A program made the translations under genes and the position numbers. The notes under the pieces were generated by a model. That model was not told the DNA's origin and did not search any database. It saw nothing but the letters and a program-made list of their open reading frames with translations. A stretch of 64,000 nucleotides of DNA from Saccharopolyspora sp. NFXS83 (GTDB lineage: Bacteria > Actinomycetota > Actinomycetes > Mycobacteriales > Pseudonocardiaceae): positions 1 through 64,000 of the forward strand of contig NZ_JAPFGB010000035.1 in NCBI RefSeq assembly GCF_026241095.1. Reading direction: 5' to 3'. Position 1 is the stretch's first letter, and each line of letters begins with the position of its first letter. Below are positions 26,728 to 35,134 of this stretch, in pieces.

Positions 26728-27213
26728 CCGAACCGCCCCTCGGCGAGCACCGCCACGCCGAACCCGACATCGCCCGAGCCCGCCGCGGCGACCTCGCCGG
26801 AACCCTAGCCCGCTCCACCTCGGAACCGTCCCGCTGTCCACACCCGGCGACGCCCGCGCCGCGCCGCGAGCGAGGTGAACGGACCGTTCGCCCAATCCGG
26901 CTGGACGAACGGTCCGTTCACCCCCTCCCTGCTCCCCGCGCGGCGGCCGAACAGTCCACGACCCCGTCCGGCAGCCCTGCAGCTGTGGACGGATCGCGTC
27001 GCTGTGGACAACTCGCGCAACCTCGCGAGACAGTGCGAACCGCATACCCGCGGAACGTCTCCGAAAACCGCGCTTGAGCTGGTGAAACGCCCCGCTCTGC
27101 CTCGGCGGTCGGCTCGCGAAATCGCGGTCGGGCGGGAGTCGAGTCGATCTTGAGGGGAGCGCAGGGGTGCTGACCTGGTGAGAAGGGCGGAAGCCGGTGG
27201 TTAAGGTGAGCAC
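26728..27213. other. Divergent intergenic region between two glycosyltransferase genes
   Basis: 486 bases. It contains one 47-bp dyad repeat (26875-26921) and otherwise nothing that I can identify. Both flanking promoters must be here. Confidence 0.5.
26875..26921. repeat. 47-bp dyad repeat, fifth copy (perfect arms)
   Basis: GTGAACGGACCGTTCG (26875-26890) pairs perfectly with CGAACGGTCCGTTCAC (26906-26921) over 16 bases with a 15-base centre. This is the most symmetric member of the family found at 25444-25753. Confidence 0.85.
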
Positions 27214-28317
27214 GTGCCTGAACTGGTGGTGATCGCGGAGCAGCTCGTCGCCGCAGTGCCCGGCGGGACGGGCCGCTACACCCGCGAACTGCTGGCGGCG
27301 TTGGCCGCGACAGCCCCCGACGGCTGGGAGGTCACCGCCGCGATCAGCCGCACCGGTGACCCCGGCCGAGCCGCCGTCGACGGCGTCGGCGCCCCGAAAG
27401 TCCTGCCGCTGCCGCGCACAGCCCTGATCGCGGCGTGGGAACGCGGCGTCCCGCTGTGGCCCGGCGGTGACTCGGTGCACGCCATGACCCCGCTCGCCCC
27501 GCCGCGCAAACGAGGCCGCGGACTCGTGGTCACGGTGCACGACACCGTGCCGTGGACGCACCCGGAGACGCTCACCCCGCGCGGAGCCACCTGGCACCGC
27601 CGCGCCATCGGCCGCGCCGCGCGGGACGCGGACACGATCGTCGTGCCGACCGAGGCCGTCGCCGCCGACCTCGCCAGCCGGACCCCGGTGCGCGCCGCGA
27701 TCCAGGTCGTCGGGGAAGGGGTGTCCCCGGCGTTGCTGGCGGAGCCCGAACCGGACCACGCGCGGATCGTCGCCGCGACGCTGCCGCCGCGCTTTCTGCT
27801 GATCATCGGCACCATCGAACCGCGCAAGGGCCACGAGCACCTCATCCAGGCGCTGGCCCGGCCCGAAGCGCCCGCGATCCCGCTGGTGATCGCCGGCGAA
27901 CCGGGCTGGGGCGATGTGGATCCGCTGCGCCTCGCCGAGCGGCACGGACTGCCCGTCGAGCGGGTGCGGGTGCTGCGCCAGGTCGGCGACGCCGAACTCG
28001 CGGTGCTGCTGCGCCACGCCACCGCGCTCGTCGCGCCCAGCCTCGCCGAGGGCTTCGGGTTGCCGCTGATCGAGGCGATGGCCGTCGGCACGCCCGTGGT
28101 GCACTCCGACGTTCCGGCGCTGGTGGAGGTCGCCGGAACGGCGGGTCTCGCGGTGCGGCGAGCCGACCCGCGTGCGCTCGCCCGCGCCCTGCGCATCGTC
28201 GTCGACGACCCGGATCAGCGCGCCAAGCTGGCCGAGGCCGGACCTCGCCGCGCGGAGCACTTCAGCTGGGGCCGCGCCGCCCGCGACGTGTGGCGGGCGC
28301 ACCTCGGCCGAACGTGA
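27214..28317 (+). CDS. Glycosyltransferase family 4 protein
   Basis: 367-residue GT-B enzyme, mannosyltransferase-like. It has AAVPGGTGRYTRELLAAL at the acceptor side, VVTVHDTVPWTHPET, ILIIGTIEPRKGHEHLIQAL-type donor strand (LLIIGTIEPRKGHEHLI) and PSLAEGFGLPLIEAMAVGTPVV with the conserved E-x7-E. GTG start at 27214. The next gene encodes a similar enzyme 55 bases later, so both are probably in one transcript with wbbL. Acceptor unknown. Confidence 0.88.
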   Translation: MPELVVIAEQLVAAVPGGTGRYTRELLAALAATAPDGWEVTAAISRTGDPGRAAVDGVGAPKVLPLPRTALIAAWERGVPLWPGGDSVHAMTPLAPPRKRGRGLVVTVHDTVPWTHPETLTPRGATWHRRAIGRAARDADTIVVPTEAVAADLASRTPVRAAIQVVGEGVSPALLAEPEPDHARIVAATLPPRFLLIIGTIEPRKGHEHLIQALARPEAPAIPLVIAGEPGWGDVDPLRLAERHGLPVERVRVLRQVGDAELAVLLRHATALVAPSLAEGFGLPLIEAMAVGTPVVHSDVPALVEVAGTAGLAVRRADPRALARALRIVVDDPDQRAKLAEAGPRRAEHFSWGRAARDVWRAHLGRT

Positions 28318-28372
28318 ACCGGATTTGCGGAACCCACCACGATCGGCTCCGGCGCCCCCGTACGCTGCACGC

Positions 28373-29524
28373 GTGCACAGAGGTGAGCCGCACCTGCTCG
28401 TCGACGCCACCGCCGTTCCCGCGGACCGCGGTGGCGTCGGTCGCTACGTCGATTCGCTGCTGGCCGCCCTCGAGCAGGACGGCGCGCACCTGAGCGTGGC
28501 CTGCCAGCCGCGGGACGCGGCGCTGTACGGGCGGCTCGCCCCGAACAGCCGGATCATCCCGGCCGCGGAGGCGGTGGCGACGCGCACGGCCCGGCTCACC
28601 TGGGAGCAGACCACGTTGCCGAGGCTGGTGCGCAGGCTCGGGGCGCAGGTGCTGCACTCGCCGCACTACACGACGCCGCTGGCGAACCCGGCCGCGTCCG
28701 TGGTCACGCTGCACGACGCGACCTTCTTCACCGACTCCGCGCTGCACTCGCCGGTGAAGGCCCGCTTCTTCCGCGCTTGGACGAAGGCCGCGCTGCGCCG
28801 CGCCACCTTGTGTGTGGTGCCCAGCGAGGCGACCGCCGACGAGCTGGCGCGCAGCGCCGGAGCCGACCGCGACGCCGTGCACGTGATGCACCACGGCGTC
28901 GACCCGGACCACTTCCACCCACCGTCGCCCGCGGAGGTCCGCGCCGTGCGGGACCGGTTGGGCCTGCGCGACCAGCCGTACGTGGCGTTCCTCGGGGCCC
29001 TCGAACCGCGCAAGAACGTGCCCGCGCTGATCAAGGGCTTCACCACCGCGGCCCGCGGTCGCGCGGACGATCCGGCGCTGGTGCTGGCCGGGCAACCGGG
29101 CTGGGACACCCGGGTGGAGCGGGCGCTGGAGGCGGTGCCGCACCGCATCCGCGTCATCCGCGCCGGGTACGTGCCGTTCGCGGAGTTGCCCGGTTTCCTC
29201 GGCGGGGCGCAGGTGGTCGCCTACCCGAGCATCGGCGAAGGCTTCGGGCTGCCGGTGCTGGAAGCGATGGCCTGCGGCGCGGCGGTGCTCACGACCGGGC
29301 GGCTGAGCCTGCCCGAGGTCGGCGGCGACGCCGTCGCCTACTGCGGCGTGGGGCCCGCCGAGATCGCGGGCGGGCTCACCGAACTGCTCGACGACCCCGC
29401 CCGGCGCTCGGCCTTGTCGACCGCCGCGCAACGCCGCGCGAAGGAGTTCACCTGGGCCGCGTGCGCGGCCGAGCACCGCGAGGCCTACTCCCGTGCGCAC
29501 CACGTGCACCGCCGCACCCGCTGA
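28373..29524 (+). CDS. Glycosyltransferase family 4 protein
   Basis: 383-residue GT-B enzyme paralogous to the preceding one. It shows DATAVPADRGGVGRYVDSLL, VVTLHDATFFTD, FLGALEPRKNVPALIKGF and PSIGEGFGLPVLEAMACGAAVL. Start GTG at 28373, chosen because the family begins there; a longer frame overlaps the previous gene. Likely co-transcribed with the upstream GT4 and with wbbL 53 bases downstream. These two genes and the minus-strand GTs suggest a surface polysaccharide built beside the linker rhamnose. Confidence 0.88.
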   Translation: MHRGEPHLLVDATAVPADRGGVGRYVDSLLAALEQDGAHLSVACQPRDAALYGRLAPNSRIIPAAEAVATRTARLTWEQTTLPRLVRRLGAQVLHSPHYTTPLANPAASVVTLHDATFFTDSALHSPVKARFFRAWTKAALRRATLCVVPSEATADELARSAGADRDAVHVMHHGVDPDHFHPPSPAEVRAVRDRLGLRDQPYVAFLGALEPRKNVPALIKGFTTAARGRADDPALVLAGQPGWDTRVERALEAVPHRIRVIRAGYVPFAELPGFLGGAQVVAYPSIGEGFGLPVLEAMACGAAVLTTGRLSLPEVGGDAVAYCGVGPAEIAGGLTELLDDPARRSALSTAAQRRAKEFTWAACAAEHREAYSRAHHVHRRTR

Positions 29525-29577
29525 CACGGGCTCACCGCCCCGAGGTCGCCGAACGCCGTTCGGCAGAATGTCCCGGC

Positions 29578-30453
29578 GTGACCGCCTCCTCCAGCAGCCA
29601 AGGCGACGAGCTCGCCATCGTCATCGTGACCTACTCGCCCGGCGAGACCCTGGACCGCAACCTCGACTCGATCAAAGCGGCCACCGACCGCCCGGTGCGC
29701 GTGATCCTCGCGGACAACGGGTCGACCGACGGGACGCCGGAACAGGCCGCCGAGACCCGCGCCGAGGTCGAATTCCTCCCGACCGGGGCGAACCTCGGCT
29801 TCGGCGGGGGAGCGAACCGCGGCGTGGCCGCCCTCGGACCCGAGGTCGGCTGGGTGGTGATCAGCAACGCGGACATCGAATGGGCACCGGGCGCGTTGGA
29901 CGAGCTGCTGGCCGCGGCCTCCCGCTGGCCGCGCGGCGGCGCCTTCGGCCCGCTGATCACGGAACCGAACGGCGACGTCTACCCGTCGGCCCGGCTGCTG
30001 CCCTCGCTGGGCCGCGGCGCCGGGCACGCGGCGTTCGGCCGGGTGTGGCCGGGCAACCCGTGGACCCGCGCCTACCGGCAGTCCGAAGCGGAAGTCGCCG
30101 AGCGCACCGCGGGCTGGCTGTCCGGTTCGTGCCTGCTGGTGCGGCGCGAGGCTTTCGACGGCGTCGACGGGTTCGACCCGCGGTACTTCATGTACTTCGA
30201 GGACGTCGACCTGGGCGACCGGCTGGGCCGCAAGGGCTGGCTCAACGTGTACGTGCCGAGCGCGCGGATCACGCACGTCGGCGGGCACGCCACGTCGAAG
30301 ACGCCCGGCAAGATGCTGGTGGAGCACCACCGCAGCGCCTACCGGTACCTCGCCGACCGGCACCGGGGCGCCGTGTGGGCGCCGCTGCGCCTCGCGCTGC
30401 GGGCCGCGCTGGCGGTCCGGGCGAGGCTGGAAGTGCGCGCGAAGGCGAAGTAG
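29578..30453 (+). CDS. wbbL: dTDP-rhamnose:GlcNAc-PP-polyprenol rhamnosyltransferase
   Basis: GT2 enzyme that adds L-rhamnose from dTDP-rhamnose to GlcNAc-PP-decaprenol, building the linker of arabinogalactan to peptidoglycan. The 291-residue protein has IVIVTYSPGETLDRNLDSIK, ADNGSTDGTPE, ISNADIEWAPGALDEL and DPRYFMYFEDVDLGDRLGRKGW, all as in WbbL. Position before GDP-mannose pyrophosphorylase matches Rv3265c-Rv3264c. Start GTG at 29578 fits the family length. A terminator follows. Confidence 0.9.
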   Translation: MTASSSSQGDELAIVIVTYSPGETLDRNLDSIKAATDRPVRVILADNGSTDGTPEQAAETRAEVEFLPTGANLGFGGGANRGVAALGPEVGWVVISNADIEWAPGALDELLAAASRWPRGGAFGPLITEPNGDVYPSARLLPSLGRGAGHAAFGRVWPGNPWTRAYRQSEAEVAERTAGWLSGSCLLVRREAFDGVDGFDPRYFMYFEDVDLGDRLGRKGWLNVYVPSARITHVGGHATSKTPGKMLVEHHRSAYRYLADRHRGAVWAPLRLALRAALAVRARLEVRAKAK

Positions 30454-30460
30454 CGCACCG

Positions 30461-30497
30461 GGTGCCGGGCGGTGCGCGCTGCGCGGCGCCCGGCACC
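30461..30497. terminator. Hairpin terminator after wbbL
   Basis: GGTGCCGGGCG (30461-30471) pairs with CGCCCGGCACC (30487-30497); loop of 15 bases. It lies 8 bases after the wbbL stop, between convergent genes. Confidence 0.75.
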
Positions 30498-30560
30498 GCG
30501 AGGTGGACGAGGCCGTCCGGCTCGCTGGACGCGCGAGGTCGCGCGGTGCCGCGAGGCGGT

Positions 30561-30992
30561 TCAGTACTGCTGGTTACGGGCGGCCCGCGACCCGAGCGGG
30601 CCGAACTGCCCGGCGCTGCGCTGCGCCTGGTACGGGTTCGGCGGCAGCTGGCCGTAGTCCTCCGCCGGCCAGCTGTACCCGTCGTTCTGCTGCTGCGAAG
30701 ACTGCTGCTGCCCGGACGGCTGCTGGGCTTGCTGCTGTCCCGCTTGCTGCTGCCCGCTCTGGGGCTGCGGTCGCTGCTCAGGGCGCTCCTGCGGCCGGGT
30801 GGCGGGCTGCGGGATGGCCATCGTCGAGTCGGCGTCGGCCGGTGCCTGGTCGGCGGCGGCGACCACGGTGCGCGGGATCCGCACGGTCGTCGAAGCGTCC
30901 ATCGGCGAGGTGGCGTTGTCCGGTGTGACGACGAACGCGCCCCGTGCCCGCGCACGAGCAAGTGTTTCGTCGGCTCGGTCCCGCGGGTCCAT
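30561..30992 (-). CDS. Glutamine-rich disordered protein of unknown function
   Basis: 143 residues, no enzyme fold visible. The N-terminal half has a conserved-looking segment, RGAFVVTPDNATSPMDASTT followed by VRIPRTVV, which may be the functional part. The C-terminal half is a low-complexity tract of Gln, Pro and Ser (residues ~75-105), with short runs such as QQQ, followed by GYSWPAEDYGQLPPNPYQAQR. No signal peptide or membrane segment. The coding frame agrees with codon bias, and the gene is convergent with wbbL. It may be a scaffold or phase-separating protein; no function is assigned. Confidence 0.65.
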   Translation of the reverse strand: MDPRDRADETLARARARGAFVVTPDNATSPMDASTTVRIPRTVVAAADQAPADADSTMAIPQPATRPQERPEQRPQPQSGQQQAGQQQAQQPSGQQQSSQQQNDGYSWPAEDYGQLPPNPYQAQRSAGQFGPLGSRAARNQQY

Positions 30993-31721
30993 AGCGGTGC
31001 CTCTCCATGCTTTCGCCGTCGGGTTCTCGGCCGCGTCGCGACCATTGCGCTACCGCGGTGCGACGCTGAGGTGCTCGCCGCACCGCGGTCCCTTCGTGTT
31101 CTCGCCGTCTCGCGGCAAAGTATTCGTGCCCCGTCCGCGTCGCGGCAGGGGGTTCGGCTTCGATCCGCGCCGCGGCGCGGATGCCGGTTCCGTTCCGCGT
31201 CGTCGCACTGTATCCGCCGCCCCCGGCCCGCGGCCGGAATTGGTGTGGGTGATCTGCCCGGTGTTCTCGTCACGTGCCGCGGGGTGGTTCCCCACCGCGA
31301 CGCGACGATCATGGTGCCACCACGGTGCGGGCCGTCGCGACGCCGAGGCAGTGGTGTCGTGACGCCGCTCGTGGCGTTCGTGCTCGAATGCGATCCGGGA
31401 CCGCCGGACGGGGCCGGCGCCTCGAACTCGCTGCCGCGGCGCCGCGGTGCCGTTCGGAGCACGGCGTCGTGCCGTGCTCCGGGATGGTCCTGCGGTGCCG
31501 TGGCGGGGTGCGGTGATCAGGCATGGAGGTGACCGATTCCACTGAGCCGGAGCCCGGTCTCCATTATGCCGCCACCATTGTCACAGTATTCCCCCCAACG
31601 GGTTTTCGTCAGGATCTACTGGGCACGCCCGGTGGCCGTTCGGGGGAGAACCCCCGGGCGGGCATCACGGCGACCCGTACCGGAGGCCGGGGCGAACCCG
31701 GCGCGAGGAAGGAGGTCCGGC
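30993..31721. other. Long divergent intergenic region upstream of GDP-mannose pyrophosphorylase
   Basis: 729 bases with no gene that I can support; the frames crossing it are arginine-rich and lack start signals. A hairpin ACCGCGGTGCG (31052-31062) / CGCACCGCGGT (31079-31089) lies upstream of the Q-rich gene. Many short CGCGTCGCGG-like motifs give it a repetitive look. A relatively AT-rich stretch at 31555-31615 probably holds the pyrophosphorylase promoter. Confidence 0.5.
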
Positions 31722-32828
31722 ATGACCGCCGGTCCCGTTGGTCCGCCCGGCCCGCTGCGCGACGCGGAGGCGGTGGTGCTGGTCGGTGGCCAGGGCGTGC
31801 GGCTTCGCCCGCTGACGCTCTCGGCGCCGAAACCGATGCTGCCCACCGCCGGAGTGCCGTTCCTGAGCCACCTGCTGGCGCGGATCAGGGCGGCGGGCAT
31901 CGAGCACGTGGTGCTCGGCACTTCTTACAAGGCGGAGGTGTTCGCCGAGCACTTCGGCGACGGCTCCGCGTTCGGGCTGGAGCTGGAGTACGTCGTCGAG
32001 GACGAGCCGCTGGACACCGCGGGCGCCATCCGCAACGTCTCGCACCTGCTGAGGGAGCGCGACGTGCTCGTGTTCAACGGGGACATCCTCTCCGGCCTCG
32101 ACCTGCGGTCCTTGGTCGACACGCATCGCAGCAGCGCGGCGGAGGTGACGTTGCACCTGGTCAAGGTGGACGACCCGCGCCAGTTCGGCTGCGTTCCGAC
32201 CGACGCCGACGGCCGGGTGACCGCGTTCCTTGAGAAGACCGAGGACCCGCCGGTCGACCAGATCAACGCCGGTTGCTACGTGTTCCGCCGGTCCGTGATC
32301 GAGGACATCCCCGCGGGTCGCCGGGTGTCGGTGGAGCGGGAGACGTTCCCCGGCCTGCTGGCCGACGGCAAGCGGTTGCAGGGCCACGTGGACTCCTCGT
32401 ACTGGCTGGACATGGGGACCCCGGCCGCGTACGTGCGGGGCTCGGCGGACCTGGTGCGCGGTGAGCTGCCGTCGGTGGCGCTGCCGGGACGGCCGGGGGA
32501 GGCGCTGGTCCTGCAGGGTGCCCGGGTGGCCGAGGACGCCGTGGTCGACGGCGGTAGCACCGTCGGAGCCGACGCCGTCGTCGAGGCGGGAGCGCACGTC
32601 ACCGGCTCCATGCTGTTCGACGGCGCGCACGTCGGCGCCGATTCCGAGGTGCGGGGCTGCGTGATCGGCGCGGGCGCCCGCATCGGCTCCGGGGTGACGC
32701 TGCGCGGCGCGGTGGTCGGCGACGGCGCGGTGGTCGGCGACGGGTGCGAACTGCTCGACGGCGTCCGCGTGTGGCCGTCGGTGGAGATCCCCGCCGGTGG
32801 CGTGCGGTTCTCGGCGGACCGGAGATGA
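31722..32828 (+). CDS. manB: Mannose-1-phosphate guanylyltransferase (GDP-mannose pyrophosphorylase)
   Basis: Makes GDP-mannose from mannose-1-phosphate and GTP for mannolipids and glycans. The 368-residue protein has the nucleotidyltransferase signature VVLVGGQGVRLRPLTLSAPKPMLP, FNGDILSGLDL, LEKTEDPPVDQINAG, and a C-terminal left-handed helix of hexapeptide repeats (about residues 265-355, VVDGGSTVGADAVVEAGAHV). ATG at 31722 has GGAAGGAGG upstream. It is the counterpart of Rv3264c. The symbol manB is also used for phosphomannomutase, which is a different gene here (44575). Confidence 0.93.
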   Translation: MTAGPVGPPGPLRDAEAVVLVGGQGVRLRPLTLSAPKPMLPTAGVPFLSHLLARIRAAGIEHVVLGTSYKAEVFAEHFGDGSAFGLELEYVVEDEPLDTAGAIRNVSHLLRERDVLVFNGDILSGLDLRSLVDTHRSSAAEVTLHLVKVDDPRQFGCVPTDADGRVTAFLEKTEDPPVDQINAGCYVFRRSVIEDIPAGRRVSVERETFPGLLADGKRLQGHVDSSYWLDMGTPAAYVRGSADLVRGELPSVALPGRPGEALVLQGARVAEDAVVDGGSTVGADAVVEAGAHVTGSMLFDGAHVGADSEVRGCVIGAGARIGSGVTLRGAVVGDGAVVGDGCELLDGVRVWPSVEIPAGGVRFSADRR

Positions 32829-32835
32829 CGAGCTG

Positions 32836-33738
32836 ATGCGCACCACCTGGTCGCCCCCGGCCCCGTTCGACCTGGCGCGGGTGCTCTCGCCGCTGCGCAG
32901 GGGCAGCGGCGATCCGACGAGTTCGGTGGCGGACTCCGGGGAGTGGTGGCTGGCGACGACCACCGCGCACGGTGCCGCGACGCTGCGGATCGCGGTGGAC
33001 CCGGCGGGCGAGGTCGCCGCCGAGGCCTGGGGCGACGGGGCGGAGGTCGTGCTCGGCCGCGTCCCGCAGCTGCTCGGCGCCGCCGATGACGACGGTGGTT
33101 TCGTCGCCGCGCACGAGATGGTCCGGCGCGGCAGGCGGGCCGCGCCGGGGATGCGGCTGTGCTCGTCCGGCCGGGTGTGGGACGTGCTGGTGGCCGCGGT
33201 GCTGGAGCAGAAGGTCACCAACCGGGAGGCGTGGCGCTCCTGGCGGGAGCTGTGCCGCCGGTTCGGCGCTCCCGCGCCGGGACCGGCGCCGCGCGGGCTG
33301 TGCGCGCCGCCGACTCCGCGCCAGGTGCGGGAGATCCGCGACTGGGAGTGGCACAAGGCGGGCGTCGACGGTGCCCGGCGGCGCACCCTGATCGCCGCGG
33401 CGGGCGTCGCGCACCGGCTGGAACGGGCCGTGGACCTCGGCGGTGCGGAAGGACGCGCGCTGCTGGAGCACGTGCCCGGCATCGGCCCGTGGACTTCGGC
33501 GGAGGTGGCGCAGCGGGCCTGGGGAGATCCGGACGCGGTCAGCGTCGGCGACTACCACCTGCCGACGATCGTGGGCCTCGCGCTCGCGAACCGGCCGATG
33601 GACGACGCGGAGATGCTCGACGCGCTCGCCCCCTACGCGGGCCACCGCCACCGCGCCGTGCGCTACTTGAACGCCGCCGGAGCCACCCGACCCCGTTTCG
33701 GCCCCCGCCTGCCCGCCCGCGACTACCGCACGCGCTGA
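32836..33738 (+). CDS. DNA-3-methyladenine glycosylase (AlkA-like, HhH-GPD)
   Basis: Base-excision repair enzyme that removes alkylated purines. The 300-residue protein has the helix-hairpin-helix LLEHVPGIGPWTSAEVAQRA followed by the catalytic-Asp segment VSVGDYHLPTIVG, as in the AlkA group. It lies 7 bases after the pyrophosphorylase stop and is probably co-transcribed; a DNA modification gene is also at this place in M. tuberculosis. The N-terminal part (to about residue 110) is the AlkA-N-like region. Confidence 0.88.
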   Translation: MRTTWSPPAPFDLARVLSPLRRGSGDPTSSVADSGEWWLATTTAHGAATLRIAVDPAGEVAAEAWGDGAEVVLGRVPQLLGAADDDGGFVAAHEMVRRGRRAAPGMRLCSSGRVWDVLVAAVLEQKVTNREAWRSWRELCRRFGAPAPGPAPRGLCAPPTPRQVREIRDWEWHKAGVDGARRRTLIAAAGVAHRLERAVDLGGAEGRALLEHVPGIGPWTSAEVAQRAWGDPDAVSVGDYHLPTIVGLALANRPMDDAEMLDALAPYAGHRHRAVRYLNAAGATRPRFGPRLPARDYRTR

Positions 33739-33763
33739 CCATCCGAGCGGACGACCGTCGTGA

Positions 33764-33783
33764 CTGCACAGTGCAGCTACAAT
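33764..33783 (+). promoter_or_regulatory. VapBC promoter with overlapping palindrome
   Basis: TACAAT (33778-33783) is a good -10 box ending 6 bases before the antitoxin ATG, so the mRNA is probably leaderless. The palindrome CTGCACAGTGCAG (33764-33776) lies directly upstream and is a likely autoregulation site for the antitoxin; half-site TGCA recurs at 33787. No good -35 is seen. Confidence 0.55.
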
Positions 33784-33789
33784 GACTGC

Positions 33790-34047
33790 ATGACGGCCAT
33801 AACGGTTCGGAACGTCCCCGACGAGATCAAGGAGCTGCTCAGCCGCGCCGCCGAGCGCAGCGGGCAGTCCATGCAGAACTACCTCCTCGTCGTTCTCGAG
33901 CGCGAGGCGAAGTTCGCGCGCAACGCGGAGATCGCCGAGATGGAACCCATCGGGGGCGGCCCGCTCAGCATGGACGAGATCGTGGACGCCGTGCGGGCGG
34001 CGCGTGGTGAGGCGCCCGGTTCGCCGGGCGAGACGGGCGTCGCGTGA
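33790..34047 (+). CDS. vapB: VapB/FitA-like antitoxin
   Basis: 85-residue ribbon-helix-helix antitoxin that neutralises the adjacent PIN toxin and represses the operon. The N-terminus ITVRNVPDEIKELLSRAAER with SGQSMQNYLL is the FitA-type RHH domain. The C-terminal part, rich in Glu and Asp, would wrap the toxin. I chose the ATG at 33790 because a -10 box sits 6 bases upstream (leaderless start) and the RHH strand begins there. Its last codons overlap the toxin start (GTGA). Confidence 0.87.
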   Translation: MTAITVRNVPDEIKELLSRAAERSGQSMQNYLLVVLEREAKFARNAEIAEMEPIGGGPLSMDEIVDAVRAARGEAPGSPGETGVA

Positions 34048-34442
34048 TCGTCGTCGACACCTCGACCCTGGTGGCGTTCTTCCTGGGCGGAGACCACAGC
34101 GGCCCGCAGATCAGGAAAACGCTGGGCGCCGACCCCGGCTGGGCCGCTCCCCCGCACCAGCCCGTCGAGCTGATGAACGTCCTCCGCGGGTTGGTGCTGG
34201 GGCGGAAGATCAGCCAGGAGTACGCCGAGAGCGCGCTTCGCCGCTGGAAGACCACCTACATCGAGAGCCTGCCGCTCACGCCGCCGGTGCTGGACCGGAT
34301 GTGGGATCTCAGGGGGAACGTCACGGCTTACGACGCGGCGTACGTCGCGGTCGCCGAAGCGCACGGGATGGCGTTGGTGACGGGTGATCGGCGGCTGGCT
34401 CGGACGGAGCGGATCCGGTGCGAGCTCCGGCTCGTGGTGTGA
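34044..34442 (+). CDS. vapC: VapC PIN-domain ribonuclease toxin
   Basis: 132-residue PIN nuclease. The acidic metal-binding residues are present: Asp5 in VVDTSTLVAF, Glu42 in PVELMNVL, the YDAAYVAVAE aspartate and TGDRRLAR near the C-terminus. Family members cut tRNA or rRNA when the antitoxin is lost. The GTG at 34044 overlaps the antitoxin stop, the usual arrangement. Ten bases separate it from the convergent NUDIX gene. Such modules are mobile, and this one interrupts the pyrophosphorylase-fbiB order. Confidence 0.9.
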   Translation: MIVVDTSTLVAFFLGGDHSGPQIRKTLGADPGWAAPPHQPVELMNVLRGLVLGRKISQEYAESALRRWKTTYIESLPLTPPVLDRMWDLRGNVTAYDAAYVAVAEAHGMALVTGDRRLARTERIRCELRLVV

Positions 34443-34452
34443 GCCGTTCTGG

Positions 34453-35037
34453 TCAGCGCAGGTGCGGGCGGGCGGCGTCGAGCAGCGGGCCGAGGTCGGA
34501 GTCCGCGGGCAGCGCGTCGATCGGCCACCAGCGCAGGTCCAGGGACTCGTCGCTGCGCACCGGCTGCGCGCCGGCGGGCGCGCGCACGAGGTAGCGCACG
34601 TCGAAGTGCCGCGTCGGCAGCCCGAGCGAGCAGGTGATCGGGTGCACGTCCACGTGCACCGGATCCGGCGCCACCACCAGCCCGTCGACCCCGGACTCCT
34701 CGGTGGCCTCGCGCAGCGCGGCATCGGCCAGCGAGGCGTCCTCCGGTTCGCAGTGCCCGCCGAGCTGCAGCCACTTCCCGACGCGCGGGTGCAGGGTCAG
34801 CATCACGTGCTCCCCGGCCGAGTCCACCAGCACGGCGGAGGCCGTCACGTGCCCCGGCGCGCACGCGCGGCGGCACGCGTCCGGGCGCGCGTCGAGCAGC
34901 GTGAGGAACGCGTGGCGCAGCGCCTCCTGCGATGCGTCGGCCGGCGCCCAGTCGCGCAGCGTGCGCACCGCGTCCGCGTGCAGCCCCTCGTCTTGCGCGG
35001 TCTCGCCGGTCACGTGGTCGCTCTGCTCCGTCGTCAC
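34453..35037 (-). CDS. NUDIX hydrolase
   Basis: 194-residue hydrolase of nucleoside-diphosphate-linked compounds. The NUDIX box is GGHCEPEDASLADAALREAT followed by EESG, with the REATEE core intact. The N-terminal helical region (residues 1-60) precedes the domain, as in a common actinobacterial subgroup beside fbiB. GTG at 35037 chosen because the upstream frame shows no family features. Substrate unknown; transcribed in the same direction as fbiBA, 97 bases after fbiB. Confidence 0.88.
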   Translation of the reverse strand: MTTEQSDHVTGETAQDEGLHADAVRTLRDWAPADASQEALRHAFLTLLDARPDACRRACAPGHVTASAVLVDSAGEHVMLTLHPRVGKWLQLGGHCEPEDASLADAALREATEESGVDGLVVAPDPVHVDVHPITCSLGLPTRHFDVRYLVRAPAGAQPVRSDESLDLRWWPIDALPADSDLGPLLDAARPHLR

Positions 35038-35134
35038 CGCACCAGTGTCCCCGACCGCCTCCGGCGGCGACGGTGCCGTCCGGCCGTCGGGCGCGCGAGG
35101 CGTTCCGACGGCCGGGTTCTCCGAGATCAGGAGA

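Noticed and set aside
30799-31362. 187-codon plus-strand frame opposite the Q-rich gene
   Set aside because: Runs through low-complexity GC repeats, no family features, and overlaps a better supported minus-strand gene.
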